Source of the DNA: Paraburkholderia bryophila
Lineage (GTDB): Bacteria > Pseudomonadota > Gammaproteobacteria > Burkholderiales > Burkholderiaceae
Length of the DNA stretch: 64,000 nucleotides
Direction: 5' to 3'
Assembly: GCF_013409255.1 (NCBI RefSeq)
Contig: NZ_JACCAS010000002.1
Span: 3,469,817-3,533,816 of the forward strand
Made by a program: the position numbers and the translations under genes. Of this stretch, positions 8,203 through 16,913 are shown piece by piece (within the stretch, counting starts at the first letter, position 1; each line of letters starts with the position of its first letter). The notes below the pieces were generated by a model. That model saw only the letters and a list, made by a program, of their open reading frames with translations, was not told where the DNA came from and made no database searches.

Positions 8203-9846
8203 TTGTCGCTCAACGTTCTTCTTGTCGCTTCCGAAGCCCTGCCGCTCGCCAAATCCGGCGGCCTCGGCGACATGGTCAGTGCTTACGCCGCCGCGCTGCG
8301 CGATGCCGGCGTCGATGTGTCGATTCTGATGCCTGCTTATCCCGAGGCGCTCGAACGCGCCCTCGACGTCGCGCCCGTTGCGCGCATGACCGGCCTGCCC
8401 GGCGGCGACGCACGGCTGCTGCGCGCGCGGATGCCCGACACCGGCGTCACGGTGCTGCTGCTGCAAATGGATCACCTGTTCGCCCGCGAAGGTCTGTACC
8501 GCGATCCGCAAGGGCGCGACTACCTCGACAACCTGACGCGCTTCGCGTCGCTCGCCGCGGCGGCCACACGTATCGCACGCGGCGTGCGTAATCTGAAGCG
8601 CCCCGACATCGTGCACGCGCACGATTGGCATGCAGGCCTCACGCCGCTTTATATGCGGCTCGCGGGCGTCGCCGCGAGAAGCGTCTTCACGATTCATAAC
8701 CTCGCCTTCCAGGGCAACCATCCGCTCGCAATGGGCGGCTGGATCGGCGTGCCGTCCGACTTGCTGACACCCGCGCTGTCCGACGAACGCAGCATCGAGT
8801 TCTACGGCTCGCTGAGCATGATGAAAGCGGGCATCGTCCACGCCGACCGCGTCAACACGGTCAGCCGGCGCTATGCGCGCGAGATTCTGACGTCCCGCTT
8901 CGGTCACGGCATGGAAGGCGTGTTGCAGGCGCAGGCGGGCAAGCTGTCCGGCATCGTCAACGGGATCGATACGGTCGCATGGAATCCGGCGACCGATTCA
9001 CAGATTGCCCGTCCCTATTCCGTCGACGACACCGCCGGCAAGCAGGCCTGCAAGCGCGAGTTGCAACAGGCGTTCGGGCTGACGCGCGATCCGTTCGCGC
9101 CGCTGGTCGCGATCGGCAGCCGGCTGACCGAACAGAAGCTCGCCGACGTCGTGGCGCGGGCGCTGCCCACGCTGCTCGAACGGCATCCGCGTCTGCAATT
9201 CGCGATTCTCGGTCAGGGCGAGCCCGCGCTCGAACTGGCGCTGCAGCAACTGGCGGCGGCGTGGCCTGGACGGGTCGGCGTGCAGATCGGCTATGACGAA
9301 CAGCGCGCGCATAGGCTGCACGCGGGTGCGGACATGCTGCTGCATGGCAGCCGCTTCGAGCCCTGCGGACTCACCCAACTTTATGCGATGCGTTACGGCA
9401 CGATTCCGGTGGCGTCGCGCGTGGGTGGGTTGGCGGATACGATCGTCGATTACCTGCCGCTCGAGGCGCCCGATCCGCGTGAGCCGCGTGACGTGCGGCT
9501 CATGCACGGTGAAGCCTGCGCGACCGGCTTTCTGTTCGACGGCGAGCAAGTGGACGATGTCGTGCATGCGCTCGGACGAGCCCTCGCCGCGTTCGTGCAG
9601 CCGGCGTCGTGGCACGCGTTGCAGCGCAATGCGATGAGCCGCGATTTCGGCTGGGAAGCGTCGACCGCGAACTATCTCGCGTTGTATGCGGAGATGGTCG
9701 ATGCGCGCCCGGCGCTGCGCGAGACGCGGGTTCGCAAGACACCGGTTCGGGCTCGCGCGGCGGGTACCTCGGGTGGGACGCGCCAGGCTGCTCGTGCGGA
9801 TGAGGGGTTCAACGCGGGCGTCGGGGAGATGGCGCGCAGTGCGTGA
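8203..9846 (+). CDS. glgA: Glycogen synthase GlgA
   Basis: ADP-glucose-dependent glycogen synthase (GT5) that elongates alpha-1,4-glucan chains in the cytoplasm. The ADP-glucose-binding KSGGLGDM motif is near residue 17. IVHAHDWHAGL and IVNGIDTVAWNP follow, and the C-terminal GT-B half contains SRFEPCGLTQLYAMRYGTIPV. I chose the TTG at 8203 because homology begins directly there (SLNVLLVASEALPLAKSGGLG) and GGGGG lies six bases upstream. In-frame GTG 8167 and ATGs at 8017 and 7972 would add a low-complexity Arg/Pro leader. The C-terminal 45 residues are a basic extension beyond the usual length. No glgB or glgC is nearby. Confidence 0.88.
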   Translation: MSLNVLLVASEALPLAKSGGLGDMVSAYAAALRDAGVDVSILMPAYPEALERALDVAPVARMTGLPGGDARLLRARMPDTGVTVLLLQMDHLFAREGLYRDPQGRDYLDNLTRFASLAAAATRIARGVRNLKRPDIVHAHDWHAGLTPLYMRLAGVAARSVFTIHNLAFQGNHPLAMGGWIGVPSDLLTPALSDERSIEFYGSLSMMKAGIVHADRVNTVSRRYAREILTSRFGHGMEGVLQAQAGKLSGIVNGIDTVAWNPATDSQIARPYSVDDTAGKQACKRELQQAFGLTRDPFAPLVAIGSRLTEQKLADVVARALPTLLERHPRLQFAILGQGEPALELALQQLAAAWPGRVGVQIGYDEQRAHRLHAGADMLLHGSRFEPCGLTQLYAMRYGTIPVASRVGGLADTIVDYLPLEAPDPREPRDVRLMHGEACATGFLFDGEQVDDVVHALGRALAAFVQPASWHALQRNAMSRDFGWEASTANYLALYAEMVDARPALRETRVRKTPVRARAAGTSGGTRQAARADEGFNAGVGEMARSA

Positions 9847-9946
9847 CCCGCGCTTCGAATAACCCCACGCGGCAACGGTTGAACGACCCGACGCCGCGTC
9901 CCGCAAGTTAAGCTCGCCGGCACACTCGTCTTTCCTGGAGTTGCCG

Positions 9947-10336
9947 ATGTCGTCACCCGTTCTGCGCGTCGCCCGTCCCACCAACCAGCTCAATCAGGTC
10001 GCCGATTTCTACACGCGTGGACTAGGCTTCGAGGTGCTGGCGCGCTTCGACGATCACGAAGGTTTCGACGGTATCGTCGTCGGACGGCGCGACTGTCCGT
10101 GGCACATCGAATTCACGCATCAGCACGGCGTCACCGTCGAACGCGCGCCGACTCACGAACATCTTCTCGTACTCTATCTGCCCGCCCTCGACGAGTGGAC
10201 CGCCGCGGTCGAGCGGCTTCAGGCATTCGGCGTCACGCCGTGCGGAGCCGAAAATCCCTACTGGGATCGCGAGGGCAAAACCTTCGAAGACCCGGACGGC
10301 TATCGAATCGTCCTGCAGCATGCCGCGTGGGGCTGA
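9947..10336 (+). CDS. VOC family (glyoxalase/dioxygenase fold) protein
   Basis: 129-residue vicinal-oxygen-chelate fold protein. VARPTNQLNQVADFYTRGLG opens the domain and TFEDPDGYRIVLQ closes it, a common glyoxalase-like layout. The ATG at 9947 has GGAG six bases upstream. Such small VOC proteins act in glyoxal detoxification, antibiotic resistance or dioxygenation; the substrate is not readable here. It is probably a single-gene unit. Confidence 0.85.
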   Translation: MSSPVLRVARPTNQLNQVADFYTRGLGFEVLARFDDHEGFDGIVVGRRDCPWHIEFTHQHGVTVERAPTHEHLLVLYLPALDEWTAAVERLQAFGVTPCGAENPYWDREGKTFEDPDGYRIVLQHAAWG

Positions 10337-10475
10337 GTCCGACAATTCATCACGCATAGCACGCGCAAAGCGATGATTCACACCGCGCACGCTCGCCTGA
10401 CGTTGAACGCTTCCTGACAATCGCGGAGAACTGAACGCCGCTTGACAGCTCGCGAGCACGCAAGGCAAGCTTCGG

Positions 10476-10804
10476 CTCCGTTCGATCGCCAAAGACGCGT
10501 ATCTCTACGGCACGCCCATGGTCGCTGTGTACAGCACGATGTATGCGTTTTCCGTGGACAGCGGCAACCCGCAATACAAAGGTCCGGTCAATCCGGACGA
10601 AGCCGGACTGCGCAGCCGCTTCGCGCAGACCGGCATCGTGCCCGGTCAGCGGTTCGACGTGAACGCGCTGTCGGCCGAGCAGAAGGCCGCGGTTTGTTGC
10701 CGGCGCCGGATGGGCCGTTCACGATCACCCTGCGCTATTACTGGCCGAAGCAGGTGCTGCTCGATGGCAAGTGGAAGACGCCAGTGGTCAAACGCGTGAA
10801 CTAG
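10476..10804 (+). pseudogene. DUF1254/DUF1214 protein remnant, internal deletion with frameshift
   Basis: Two pieces of one family lie back to back in different frames. The first, from 10476, reads IAKDAYLYGTPMVAVYSTMY and SGNPQYKGPVNP, the N-terminal DUF1254 signature, up to about 10690 (SAEQKAAV). The second reads PDGPFTITLRYYWPK and DGKWKTPVVKRVN to the stop at 10802-10804, the DUF1214 C-terminus. The family normally has about 450 residues or more; roughly 350 are missing at the junction and the frame shifts. No start codon with a ribosome site is obvious. It ends 17 bases inside the tail of the convergent oxidase gene. Confidence 0.75.
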
Positions 10805-12698
10805 TGGGTTCGGTGCGCGCGCCGTCGACCCGCGTCATTCCATCGGCGCTCCAGGCTTCCGAGCCCACGCCGTGGTGAACGAAAAACAGGCCGTCGGGAT
10901 CGTACTGGCGCTTCACCGCCGCGAGCCGCGCGTGATGCTTTCCCCAGTAAGCCCGCTGCCAGTCGCTTTCGAAGAAGTCGCTCTCGGACAGGTACGTGCC
11001 CGGGTCAGGCACGATGGTGCGCAGGATCTGCGTGGCCTGGGCGATGCTCGTGGCACTGCGCCGCCCGTTGCGCACATCCGGCTCGTGTCCCGCGATGCCC
11101 GGAAACGCCGGCGCGCCCAGGTCCGCGATGATCGCGAGCGCAAAGGCATCGAGTACCGCGGGATGGGTCGCGGTCTGCCGGGTCGCATTCAACGCATCGG
11201 CCGGTGCGCCCGCCAGTCCTTTGTTGAAGTGCAACGTGACGGACCAGCGCCGGCTGGTCTGCACCAGCGTGTCGGCGAGATCGCCGCGCCGTACGGGCGC
11301 CAGCAGCGAGGCCGGCAGCCAGGTCGAGGTGTAGCCGTACAGGTACTGACCGGCGTCGACCAGGTTGTCTGTCCAGAAGACGTTGCCGGGGTCGGCACCG
11401 GGGCGGTCGTCGACCGTTAGCGCGCCGGGGACGTGTTGCGCGAGGAAGGCCGGGTCCCAGAAATGCCGTGCCGAGGCGGTCAGCACCTGGGGCGGCGTCG
11501 TCGTACAGCCATGATCGCCGTTCGCTACCCAATCGAAAAAAGGCTGCCAGACGCGTGTAGCCGTGTCGCGATCCAGTCCCTGGAACACCATCGAGATGCG
11601 CAGCGTATTGTCACTGCGGAACGCCACCGTCTCGCCCCAATGCGGGTTGATCAGACTGGCCGCGCTGAATGCAATGAACTCGCCCACCAGCGCCCGGAAT
11701 GCCGTTTCCGACGACGCCTTCACCGTCGCGTTCACGACACCCACCTGATCGGGCAGTTCGTGCGTGCGCAGCGTCAACTGCGTCACGACGCCGAAGCTTC
11801 CACCACCGCCGCCTTTCAACGCCCAGAACAGCTCCGGGTGCGTGCAGGCGTTAACCGTGCGCACCTCGCCGTCGGCCGTCACGATTTCAGCCTGCAGCAA
11901 ACCCGCTGCCGCCGAGCCGAACCGCTTCGAAAAGCTGCCGAAGCCGCCGCTCTGCACCAGCCCGGCGACGCCGACCGTCAGACAGCCGCCGCCTTGCACA
12001 TAGCGGCCGCTTTGTGCGCTGACAGCGGCATAGACATGCCCCCACAGCGCGCCCGCGCCGATCGTTACGGCGGTCTCCGGTTTGACGCGCCCCGCGCAAC
12101 CGTCCGGTACGAAAGCGTCGTGCGAGGTGATGCCGCGCATGGCGTGCGTCCAGACCATCAGCGAATCGGCCGCGTTCGACGTGCCCTGATAGCTGTGGCC
12201 GCCGCCTTTGACCACCAGCCGCAAGCGATGCCGGCGCGCGAAGTCGACGGCGCTCGCAATGTCTTGCGCCTCGCCCGCTGCAACGACGTACGCACTCGGC
12301 GCGGAAGTCCACGCGTCGAGCCATCCGCAGGTCTGCGTTAGCGCCGGGGTATCGCCGATATAGAACGGGTTTTTCAGGCGCTTGAATTCGTCCGCGCACG
12401 CCTCGCTCGCGGGCGCTTCGGCACATACCGCGAGTGGAGAACGAACCACGCTCAAGCGCCCGTTCACGGCCACATTCAGTTGTTGCCAGGCATCCGTGGA
12501 AGGCCACGCTGGATCGCCGGGTCGCACGCGGCGCAGTGTCGGGCCGGCCGCCTCGCTCACCTCCATCGTCTTGTCGGCCTGCGCATTGGCCGCCCCCTGC
12601 GCGAGCGTTTGCTTTTGCGCTAACGCTCGCCAGCTTGCACCGAACCACGGCGCGGCGAGTGCGCCTTTGAGCAGAGTCCGCCGGTCGAATGCGCACAT
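10788..12698 (-). CDS. Tat-exported FAD-linked oxidase, berberine-bridge type
   Basis: 636-residue flavoprotein oxidase (FAD_binding_4 plus BBE domain). The N-terminus MCAFDRRTLLKGALAAP is a twin-arginine signal, so it is exported folded with its cofactor. GGGHSYQG (His about 168) is the usual covalent FAD site. GGGCLTVGVAG (Cys about 239) sits where bicovalent members attach FAD a second time. The C-terminal YWGKHHARLAAVKRQYDPDGLF is the BBE motif. The ATG at 12698 places the Tat motif at the start; a TTG at 12734 would bury it. Substrate is unknown; relatives oxidise sugars or alkaloids. Confidence 0.87.
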   Translation of the reverse strand: MCAFDRRTLLKGALAAPWFGASWRALAQKQTLAQGAANAQADKTMEVSEAAGPTLRRVRPGDPAWPSTDAWQQLNVAVNGRLSVVRSPLAVCAEAPASEACADEFKRLKNPFYIGDTPALTQTCGWLDAWTSAPSAYVVAAGEAQDIASAVDFARRHRLRLVVKGGGHSYQGTSNAADSLMVWTHAMRGITSHDAFVPDGCAGRVKPETAVTIGAGALWGHVYAAVSAQSGRYVQGGGCLTVGVAGLVQSGGFGSFSKRFGSAAAGLLQAEIVTADGEVRTVNACTHPELFWALKGGGGGSFGVVTQLTLRTHELPDQVGVVNATVKASSETAFRALVGEFIAFSAASLINPHWGETVAFRSDNTLRISMVFQGLDRDTATRVWQPFFDWVANGDHGCTTTPPQVLTASARHFWDPAFLAQHVPGALTVDDRPGADPGNVFWTDNLVDAGQYLYGYTSTWLPASLLAPVRRGDLADTLVQTSRRWSVTLHFNKGLAGAPADALNATRQTATHPAVLDAFALAIIADLGAPAFPGIAGHEPDVRNGRRSATSIAQATQILRTIVPDPGTYLSESDFFESDWQRAYWGKHHARLAAVKRQYDPDGLFFVHHGVGSEAWSADGMTRVDGARTEPTSSRV

Positions 12699-12950
12699 AC
12701 GCTTGCCTGTCTCCCAAACGACCGCGCTGCGCAACGCCCGTATGGCGCGGCATCAGGTAAATGCTTTGCGCTGCGGTGTGATCGAACCGCACGCCCGTTC
12801 CGGCCAATAAAACGGTCGGAGGATAGTAGCCGCGAACCCCCGCATCCGCTACTACGAGAACGCGCGTTGCCGCGCCGCCGATGCGATAAATGACGCTAGA
12901 CTACCGCCGGATCGACCCACAAAAATCGCATAACTATCCGGAGCGCATCG

Positions 12951-13598
12951 ATGCCTTACGTTCTCTACTATTCGCCCGGCGCGGCCAGCATGGCGGTGCA
13001 TTGGATGCTGATCGAACTGGGTGTGGCATTCGAAGCCCACCTCGTCGATATCGATTCCGGCAAGCAGCGCGAACCGGACTATCTGCGGCTCAATCCCTCG
13101 GGTCGGGTGCCGACGCTGGTGGTCGACGGCGTGCCGCGTCACGAATCGGCCGCGTTGCTGATGCTGCTCGCCGAACGGCATCCGGAGGCCGGCTTCGCGC
13201 CCGCGCCCGGTTCCGCCGAGCGCGCCGAGTGGCTCGAAACGATGATCTTTCTCGCCAACACGGTGCTGCCCGCCATGCGCGACTGGTTTTACGCGGATGT
13301 CGACGGCGAAGCGGCCGGCGCCGACGCGGTGCGCGCGCTCGCGGACCGCCGGCTCGCGCAAGCCTGGGACCGGCTCGACGCGCAACTCGCCGACAAGCCG
13401 GGTTACCTGATCGGCGGCCAGCTCGGCACGGTGGATTTCATGGCGCTCATGCTGATGCGCTGGACCCGCAATCAGCCACGGCCCGCGACCGGGTGGCCGC
13501 ATCTCGCCGGCTATATCCACAGGCTGCGCGCGCTACCGTCGTTTATCGAACTGAATGCGCGCGAAGGGCTGACCGAGTGGCTTAACCCGAACGATTGA
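12951..13598 (+). CDS. Glutathione S-transferase
   Basis: 215-residue GST. The N-terminal thioredoxin-like domain has YYSPGAASMAVHW, NPSGRVPTLVVDG and the glutathione-contacting ESAALLMLLAE. The all-helical C-terminal domain contains LADKPGYLIGGQLGTVDFMALML. GGAG lies seven bases before the ATG. It is divergent from the flavin oxidase upstream and convergent with the next gene. Substrate cannot be assigned. Confidence 0.9.
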   Translation: MPYVLYYSPGAASMAVHWMLIELGVAFEAHLVDIDSGKQREPDYLRLNPSGRVPTLVVDGVPRHESAALLMLLAERHPEAGFAPAPGSAERAEWLETMIFLANTVLPAMRDWFYADVDGEAAGADAVRALADRRLAQAWDRLDAQLADKPGYLIGGQLGTVDFMALMLMRWTRNQPRPATGWPHLAGYIHRLRALPSFIELNAREGLTEWLNPND

Positions 13599-13617
13599 CC
13601 GGCACGGCCGGCCGCCT

Positions 13618-14496
13618 TCAGCCCTGCCGCTTACCGATCACCACGACGCCGCGCGACAGCCCGCTCACGTTGTCGACCGCGAGCGCCGCCGCGTACAACT
13701 GCGCTACCGGCACCCACACCGCCGGATACTTGTAGCGCGCCACGTCGAGCAGCAAGGCGCTGTCGCTCGCCGCGTCGTACGCAGCGAGCGGCGACCAGTG
13801 TCCGCCACCGGTCTCGCCGATCTCGACGCGCCGGAAATTCAACAGCGCGAAGCGATCGCCACGGCGCGTGGTCTCGCGAATCAGATCGCGAAACTGGGCG
13901 AGCGTCAGGTCCGCCGCATGGTACGGCTGCACGACGACCGGAAACGCATTTAAGGCCTCTCCGAGCTGGTCGAGCGTCATGCCCTCGTGCGAGACGCGCG
14001 CCGCGTTGGCCACCTGCGGATCGACGCCGCGAAAGAAATCTTCCTGCGAGAAATACGGAAAGTCCGGATAGAGCGTCGAGGCGGGCCGGCGGATGCCCAA
14101 CGCATTGAGCGCCATTACCGACGTCGCGACCGAGCAATACGCTTCGTTGCGCTGGGTTTCGAAATACTGCGAGAGCGGCCAGTACGACTGGTTGGCCGCG
14201 GCGCCGATCAGGCGCTTCTGACCGGCCGGCTGCGCGAGGGCGACGAGGTTGGACGGCACGGGCAGCGGGCCGTCGGCGGACTGCACAGTGGCGGGCGGCG
14301 CTTGAGTTGAGGGCTGCGCAACGGACTTCTGCGTCGTGGTCTGATTGGCGACCGGACTCGCGGTCTGACTCGGCGCCTGGCTGGTCGCTACCGGCGCCGG
14401 TGCGCAGGCCGCGAGCGCGGCCGTCATCAGCAGCACGGCAATCCACGTGGGCCGACTGGCGCGCCCAACGGTACGCTTCAAGGAGTATCTGGACAT
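13618..14496 (-). CDS. Phytochelatin synthase-like lipoprotein
   Basis: 292-residue predicted lipoprotein: the signal peptide ends with lipobox ALAAC (Cys about 31), followed by a Gln/Thr/Ala-rich tether to about residue 75. The rest matches the papain-like phytochelatin synthase fold: EAYCSVATSVMALNALG (Cys about 121), GGGHWSPLAAY (His about 233) and LLLDVARYKYP (Asp about 251). The His-Asp spacing of 18 is the same as in plant phytochelatin synthase. Bacterial relatives usually cleave glycine from glutathione and make little phytochelatin. A periplasmic or outer-membrane-anchored location would put it on extracytoplasmic glutathione; that is inference. The ATG at 14496 is preferred over a GTG at 14508. 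Confidence 0.85.
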   Translation of the reverse strand: MSRYSLKRTVGRASRPTWIAVLLMTAALAACAPAPVATSQAPSQTASPVANQTTTQKSVAQPSTQAPPATVQSADGPLPVPSNLVALAQPAGQKRLIGAAANQSYWPLSQYFETQRNEAYCSVATSVMALNALGIRRPASTLYPDFPYFSQEDFFRGVDPQVANAARVSHEGMTLDQLGEALNAFPVVVQPYHAADLTLAQFRDLIRETTRRGDRFALLNFRRVEIGETGGGHWSPLAAYDAASDSALLLDVARYKYPAVWVPVAQLYAAALAVDNVSGLSRGVVVIGKRQG

Positions 14497-14736
14497 GGAT
14501 CCTTCCACTGCGGATGAACTCGGAACGACTGCGCCGCCGCCGACGCATCTCGACAGGCGCGGTCAGGCTCCGGTTTTGTAACACGAAACGAAACTGCGCG
14601 TGAATCGCGCAGCGGGCCCGGACCGAGCCTTGGGCGAGCATGAGCGGCACGCTGCGCGGCCGTGTCCGGTTCAACGGCCAAGTACGGTAAGATCCGTCGC
14701 CATCGAAATCAATCCAACGGAATCAACAGCTTGAGC

Positions 14737-14946
14737 ATGACTATCCCGTCACCTTGCGTCGACGTCTGCAGACTCGACGGCGCGACCGGCTTCTGTATCG
14801 GATGCCTGCGCACACGCGACGAAATTCGCGAGTGGAAAACCATGACCGACGACCTGCGCGTGCAGGTGATCGCTCAGAAAACCCACCGGGAAGTGACGGC
14901 GAAAGCGCAGATTCACGGACCTCGCGCGGCGGCGCAAACGTCCTGA
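14737..14946 (+). CDS. DUF1289 small Cys-rich protein
   Basis: 69-residue protein with the DUF1289 cysteine pattern PCVDVCRLD then FCIGCLRTRDEI, followed by W and a basic tail. The four Cys could bind a metal or an iron-sulfur cluster. Function of the family is not established. An in-frame TTG sits six bases upstream of the chosen ATG. It is divergent from the phytochelatin-synthase-like gene and convergent with the diguanylate cyclase. Confidence 0.85.
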   Translation: MTIPSPCVDVCRLDGATGFCIGCLRTRDEIREWKTMTDDLRVQVIAQKTHREVTAKAQIHGPRAAAQTS

Positions 14947-14965
14947 ACGTCCTGATCGGCAGCGC

Positions 14966-16135
14966 TCATTCGGGCGGCACCGCGAACGCGAAACTGTTCT
15001 TGCCGCTGCGCTTGACGTGGTACATCGCTTCGTCGGCGGCGGCGACCAGCCGCTGATAATCGTCGACGAGATCGGGAAAGCTCGCAATGCCGACGCTGGC
15101 GCTGACCGAGCCGATGCCCATCTGCGTATCGGTCTCGATCACGCACGCAATCAGCCGCTGGGCAATCTCGCCCAATTCCGCGGCTTTTGAAAACTCCCGC
15201 ACCAGCACCGCGAACTCGTCGCCGCCAATCCGCGCGACGACGTCGCCTTTACGCACCGAGACACGAAAGCGTCGCGACACCGCAATCAGGAATTCATCGC
15301 CGACGCGATGGCCGAGCGAGTCGTTGATCTGCTTGAAACCGTCGAGGTCGACATACAGCACCGCGATCTTGTTTGGCGGTGAAGCCGCTGGGTCATTTCG
15401 CCTTGCAATCTCATGCCAATTTTCCGCGGCGTCTTCGAGCGTGGCGAACAGCTTGCGGCGGTTCGGCAGTCCGGTCATCGGGTCGTGCAAGGCCGCCTGC
15501 TCGAACTCCTGCGATTGCCCGACCAGTTGACGGTTGCGTTTGGCGTACAGACCCAGCGCCGCGAGCAGCAAGCAGAACAGCAACGCGGCCAGCGCGATCA
15601 GCAGATTCGCGACGTGCGCGATCCGCAGCCGCACGTCGGCGCTATCCACATCGTGTTGAGCGCGCCAGTATGCCGATGCCGTGGCGAGCCATGCGTCGAT
15701 GCCGTTCAGCGGCGCGTCGGGCGCGAGCGCCGCGGGCGGCATGCGTGGTGCCGGGACCGGGCTGGCGTTGACGAGCGCCGCGAGCGAATCGAGGCGCTGC
15801 GTCAGCTCGGCGCGCGCGAGCCGGACGCCCTGCGCCGTGCGCCGACTCTCCCCGGGTGCCTGCTGCCACACGCCGACGACAGCACGCGCGCCTTCCGCGC
15901 GCTGCACCGCGTCGAGCACGAGTCCGGCGTAGTCCTGTTTCAACTGATCGGAGAAGATGGTCCTGATCTGCAGCGCGAGATAGAGCAGGCCGATCAGCAG
16001 GCACAGCAGCGATACGGCGGCCAGCATGGCCGGCGCCGGCCCGAAGCGGGTCGCGAAAGCGCGTGCCGTGCTACCGCGCCACGAGCGGTGCCGCTCACGG
16101 GTGGGAGTAGATGTCTTGTTGACTTGCGTTGCCAT
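14966..16135 (-). CDS. Membrane-bound diguanylate cyclase (GGDEF)
   Basis: 389-residue inner-membrane enzyme making cyclic di-GMP from GTP. One membrane helix lies at about 36-58 and another at about 170-190, flanking a periplasmic sensor segment. The GGDEF domain is C-terminal, with HDPMTGLPNRRKL at its start and ARIGGDEFAVL as active site. The product-inhibition I-site RKGD sits exactly five residues before GGDEF, so it is probably feedback-inhibited. No EAL domain. Its start lies 41 bases inside the end of the upstream gene, so translation may be coupled. Confidence 0.93.
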   Translation of the reverse strand: MATQVNKTSTPTRERHRSWRGSTARAFATRFGPAPAMLAAVSLLCLLIGLLYLALQIRTIFSDQLKQDYAGLVLDAVQRAEGARAVVGVWQQAPGESRRTAQGVRLARAELTQRLDSLAALVNASPVPAPRMPPAALAPDAPLNGIDAWLATASAYWRAQHDVDSADVRLRIAHVANLLIALAALLFCLLLAALGLYAKRNRQLVGQSQEFEQAALHDPMTGLPNRRKLFATLEDAAENWHEIARRNDPAASPPNKIAVLYVDLDGFKQINDSLGHRVGDEFLIAVSRRFRVSVRKGDVVARIGGDEFAVLVREFSKAAELGEIAQRLIACVIETDTQMGIGSVSASVGIASFPDLVDDYQRLVAAADEAMYHVKRSGKNSFAFAVPPE

Positions 16136-16913
16136 GCTGCCGATAGCTCACACGATGGAAGAACTGCCCCATGCGGGCGAACAGGCTTGGGGGTCGGGTG
16201 TTCGCGGCGTGGCGCCCGGAGGGCGAAGCGGCGCGCGTGTCGGCGGACCGTGGGTCTTTGGCGGGCCTGGCGGCGATGAGTTGTTGGGTCGGCGAATCGG
16301 CTGCGGCGGTTGAGCGGCGGCTCGCTGACGATGATGATGATGACGACGGCGATGCGGTTGGCGTGGCGTCCGTGGTGTTCGTGATGTTCGTGGCGCGAGC
16401 GAGTTCCGGGTCGGGCATGGACGGTCGTGCCACCTGGCCGGACCACGATGCCAGGCGGCCACCCTGCTCGCTCTGTGCTTCGCTGGACGTTTCGGCCGCT
16501 GTGGGTGCAACCCACGTCGGGGTCGGCGCTGCGGCAGTTGCAGGGGCTGCGATTGCCGCATTTTCCGTAGCCGCATTTGCCGTAGCCGCATTTGCCGTAG
16601 CCGCGTTTGCCGTGCCCCTACCCGCCCGCCCCACCGCTCCGCCCGCCCTCACTGCCGCACTAGCACCCAGCGCCTGCCGCGCGCCCGCAATCGCTTCGGC
16701 GTAAGCCTGCTGATCGTGATTGAACCAGACGCCGTACGCGAGCGTCCCCATCACGCCGAGGGCCAGCGCACCGGCCGTGGCGACGCCCATCGCCAGCCGG
16801 CCAAAACGAGGCGGCGCGACGGCCGGCGCCGGCCAGCCGTGCGCTTCGCGAGTCGGCGCGAGGCCGTCGATTGAAGGAACGGGGGGATTGGGCAAGTCGG
16901 TATCGTGGTACAT
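16095..16913 (-). CDS. Hypothetical single-pass membrane protein with Ala/Asn and Ser repeats
   Basis: 272-residue protein I do not recognise. MYHDTDLPNPPVPS opens a cytoplasmic head, and one membrane helix lies at about 45-65 (LAMGVATAGALALGVMG). Beyond it is a low-complexity stretch of ANAAT units encoded by 15-bp DNA repeats, then a run of Ser. It ends with RMGQFFHRVSYRQHGNASQQ. GGAG lies about ten bases before the ATG. Its last 41 bases overlap the diguanylate cyclase start, suggesting one operon and a possible link with signalling. The low-complexity domain may span the periplasm. Confidence 0.6.
   Translation of the reverse strand: MYHDTDLPNPPVPSIDGLAPTREAHGWPAPAVAPPRFGRLAMGVATAGALALGVMGTLAYGVWFNHDQQAYAEAIAGARQALGASAAVRAGGAVGRAGRGTANAATANAATANAATENAAIAAPATAAAPTPTWVAPTAAETSSEAQSEQGGRLASWSGQVARPSMPDPELARATNITNTTDATPTASPSSSSSSSASRRSTAAADSPTQQLIAARPAKDPRSADTRAASPSGRHAANTRPPSLFARMGQFFHRVSYRQHGNASQQDIYSHP
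16565..16609 (-). repeat. 15-bp tandem repeat, 3 copies, in coding sequence
   Basis: Three units of CCGTAGCCGCATTTG, the last with one A-to-G change, encode repeated ANAAT residues in the membrane protein. The unit is in phase with codons, so copy number can change without a frameshift. Confidence 0.85.
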
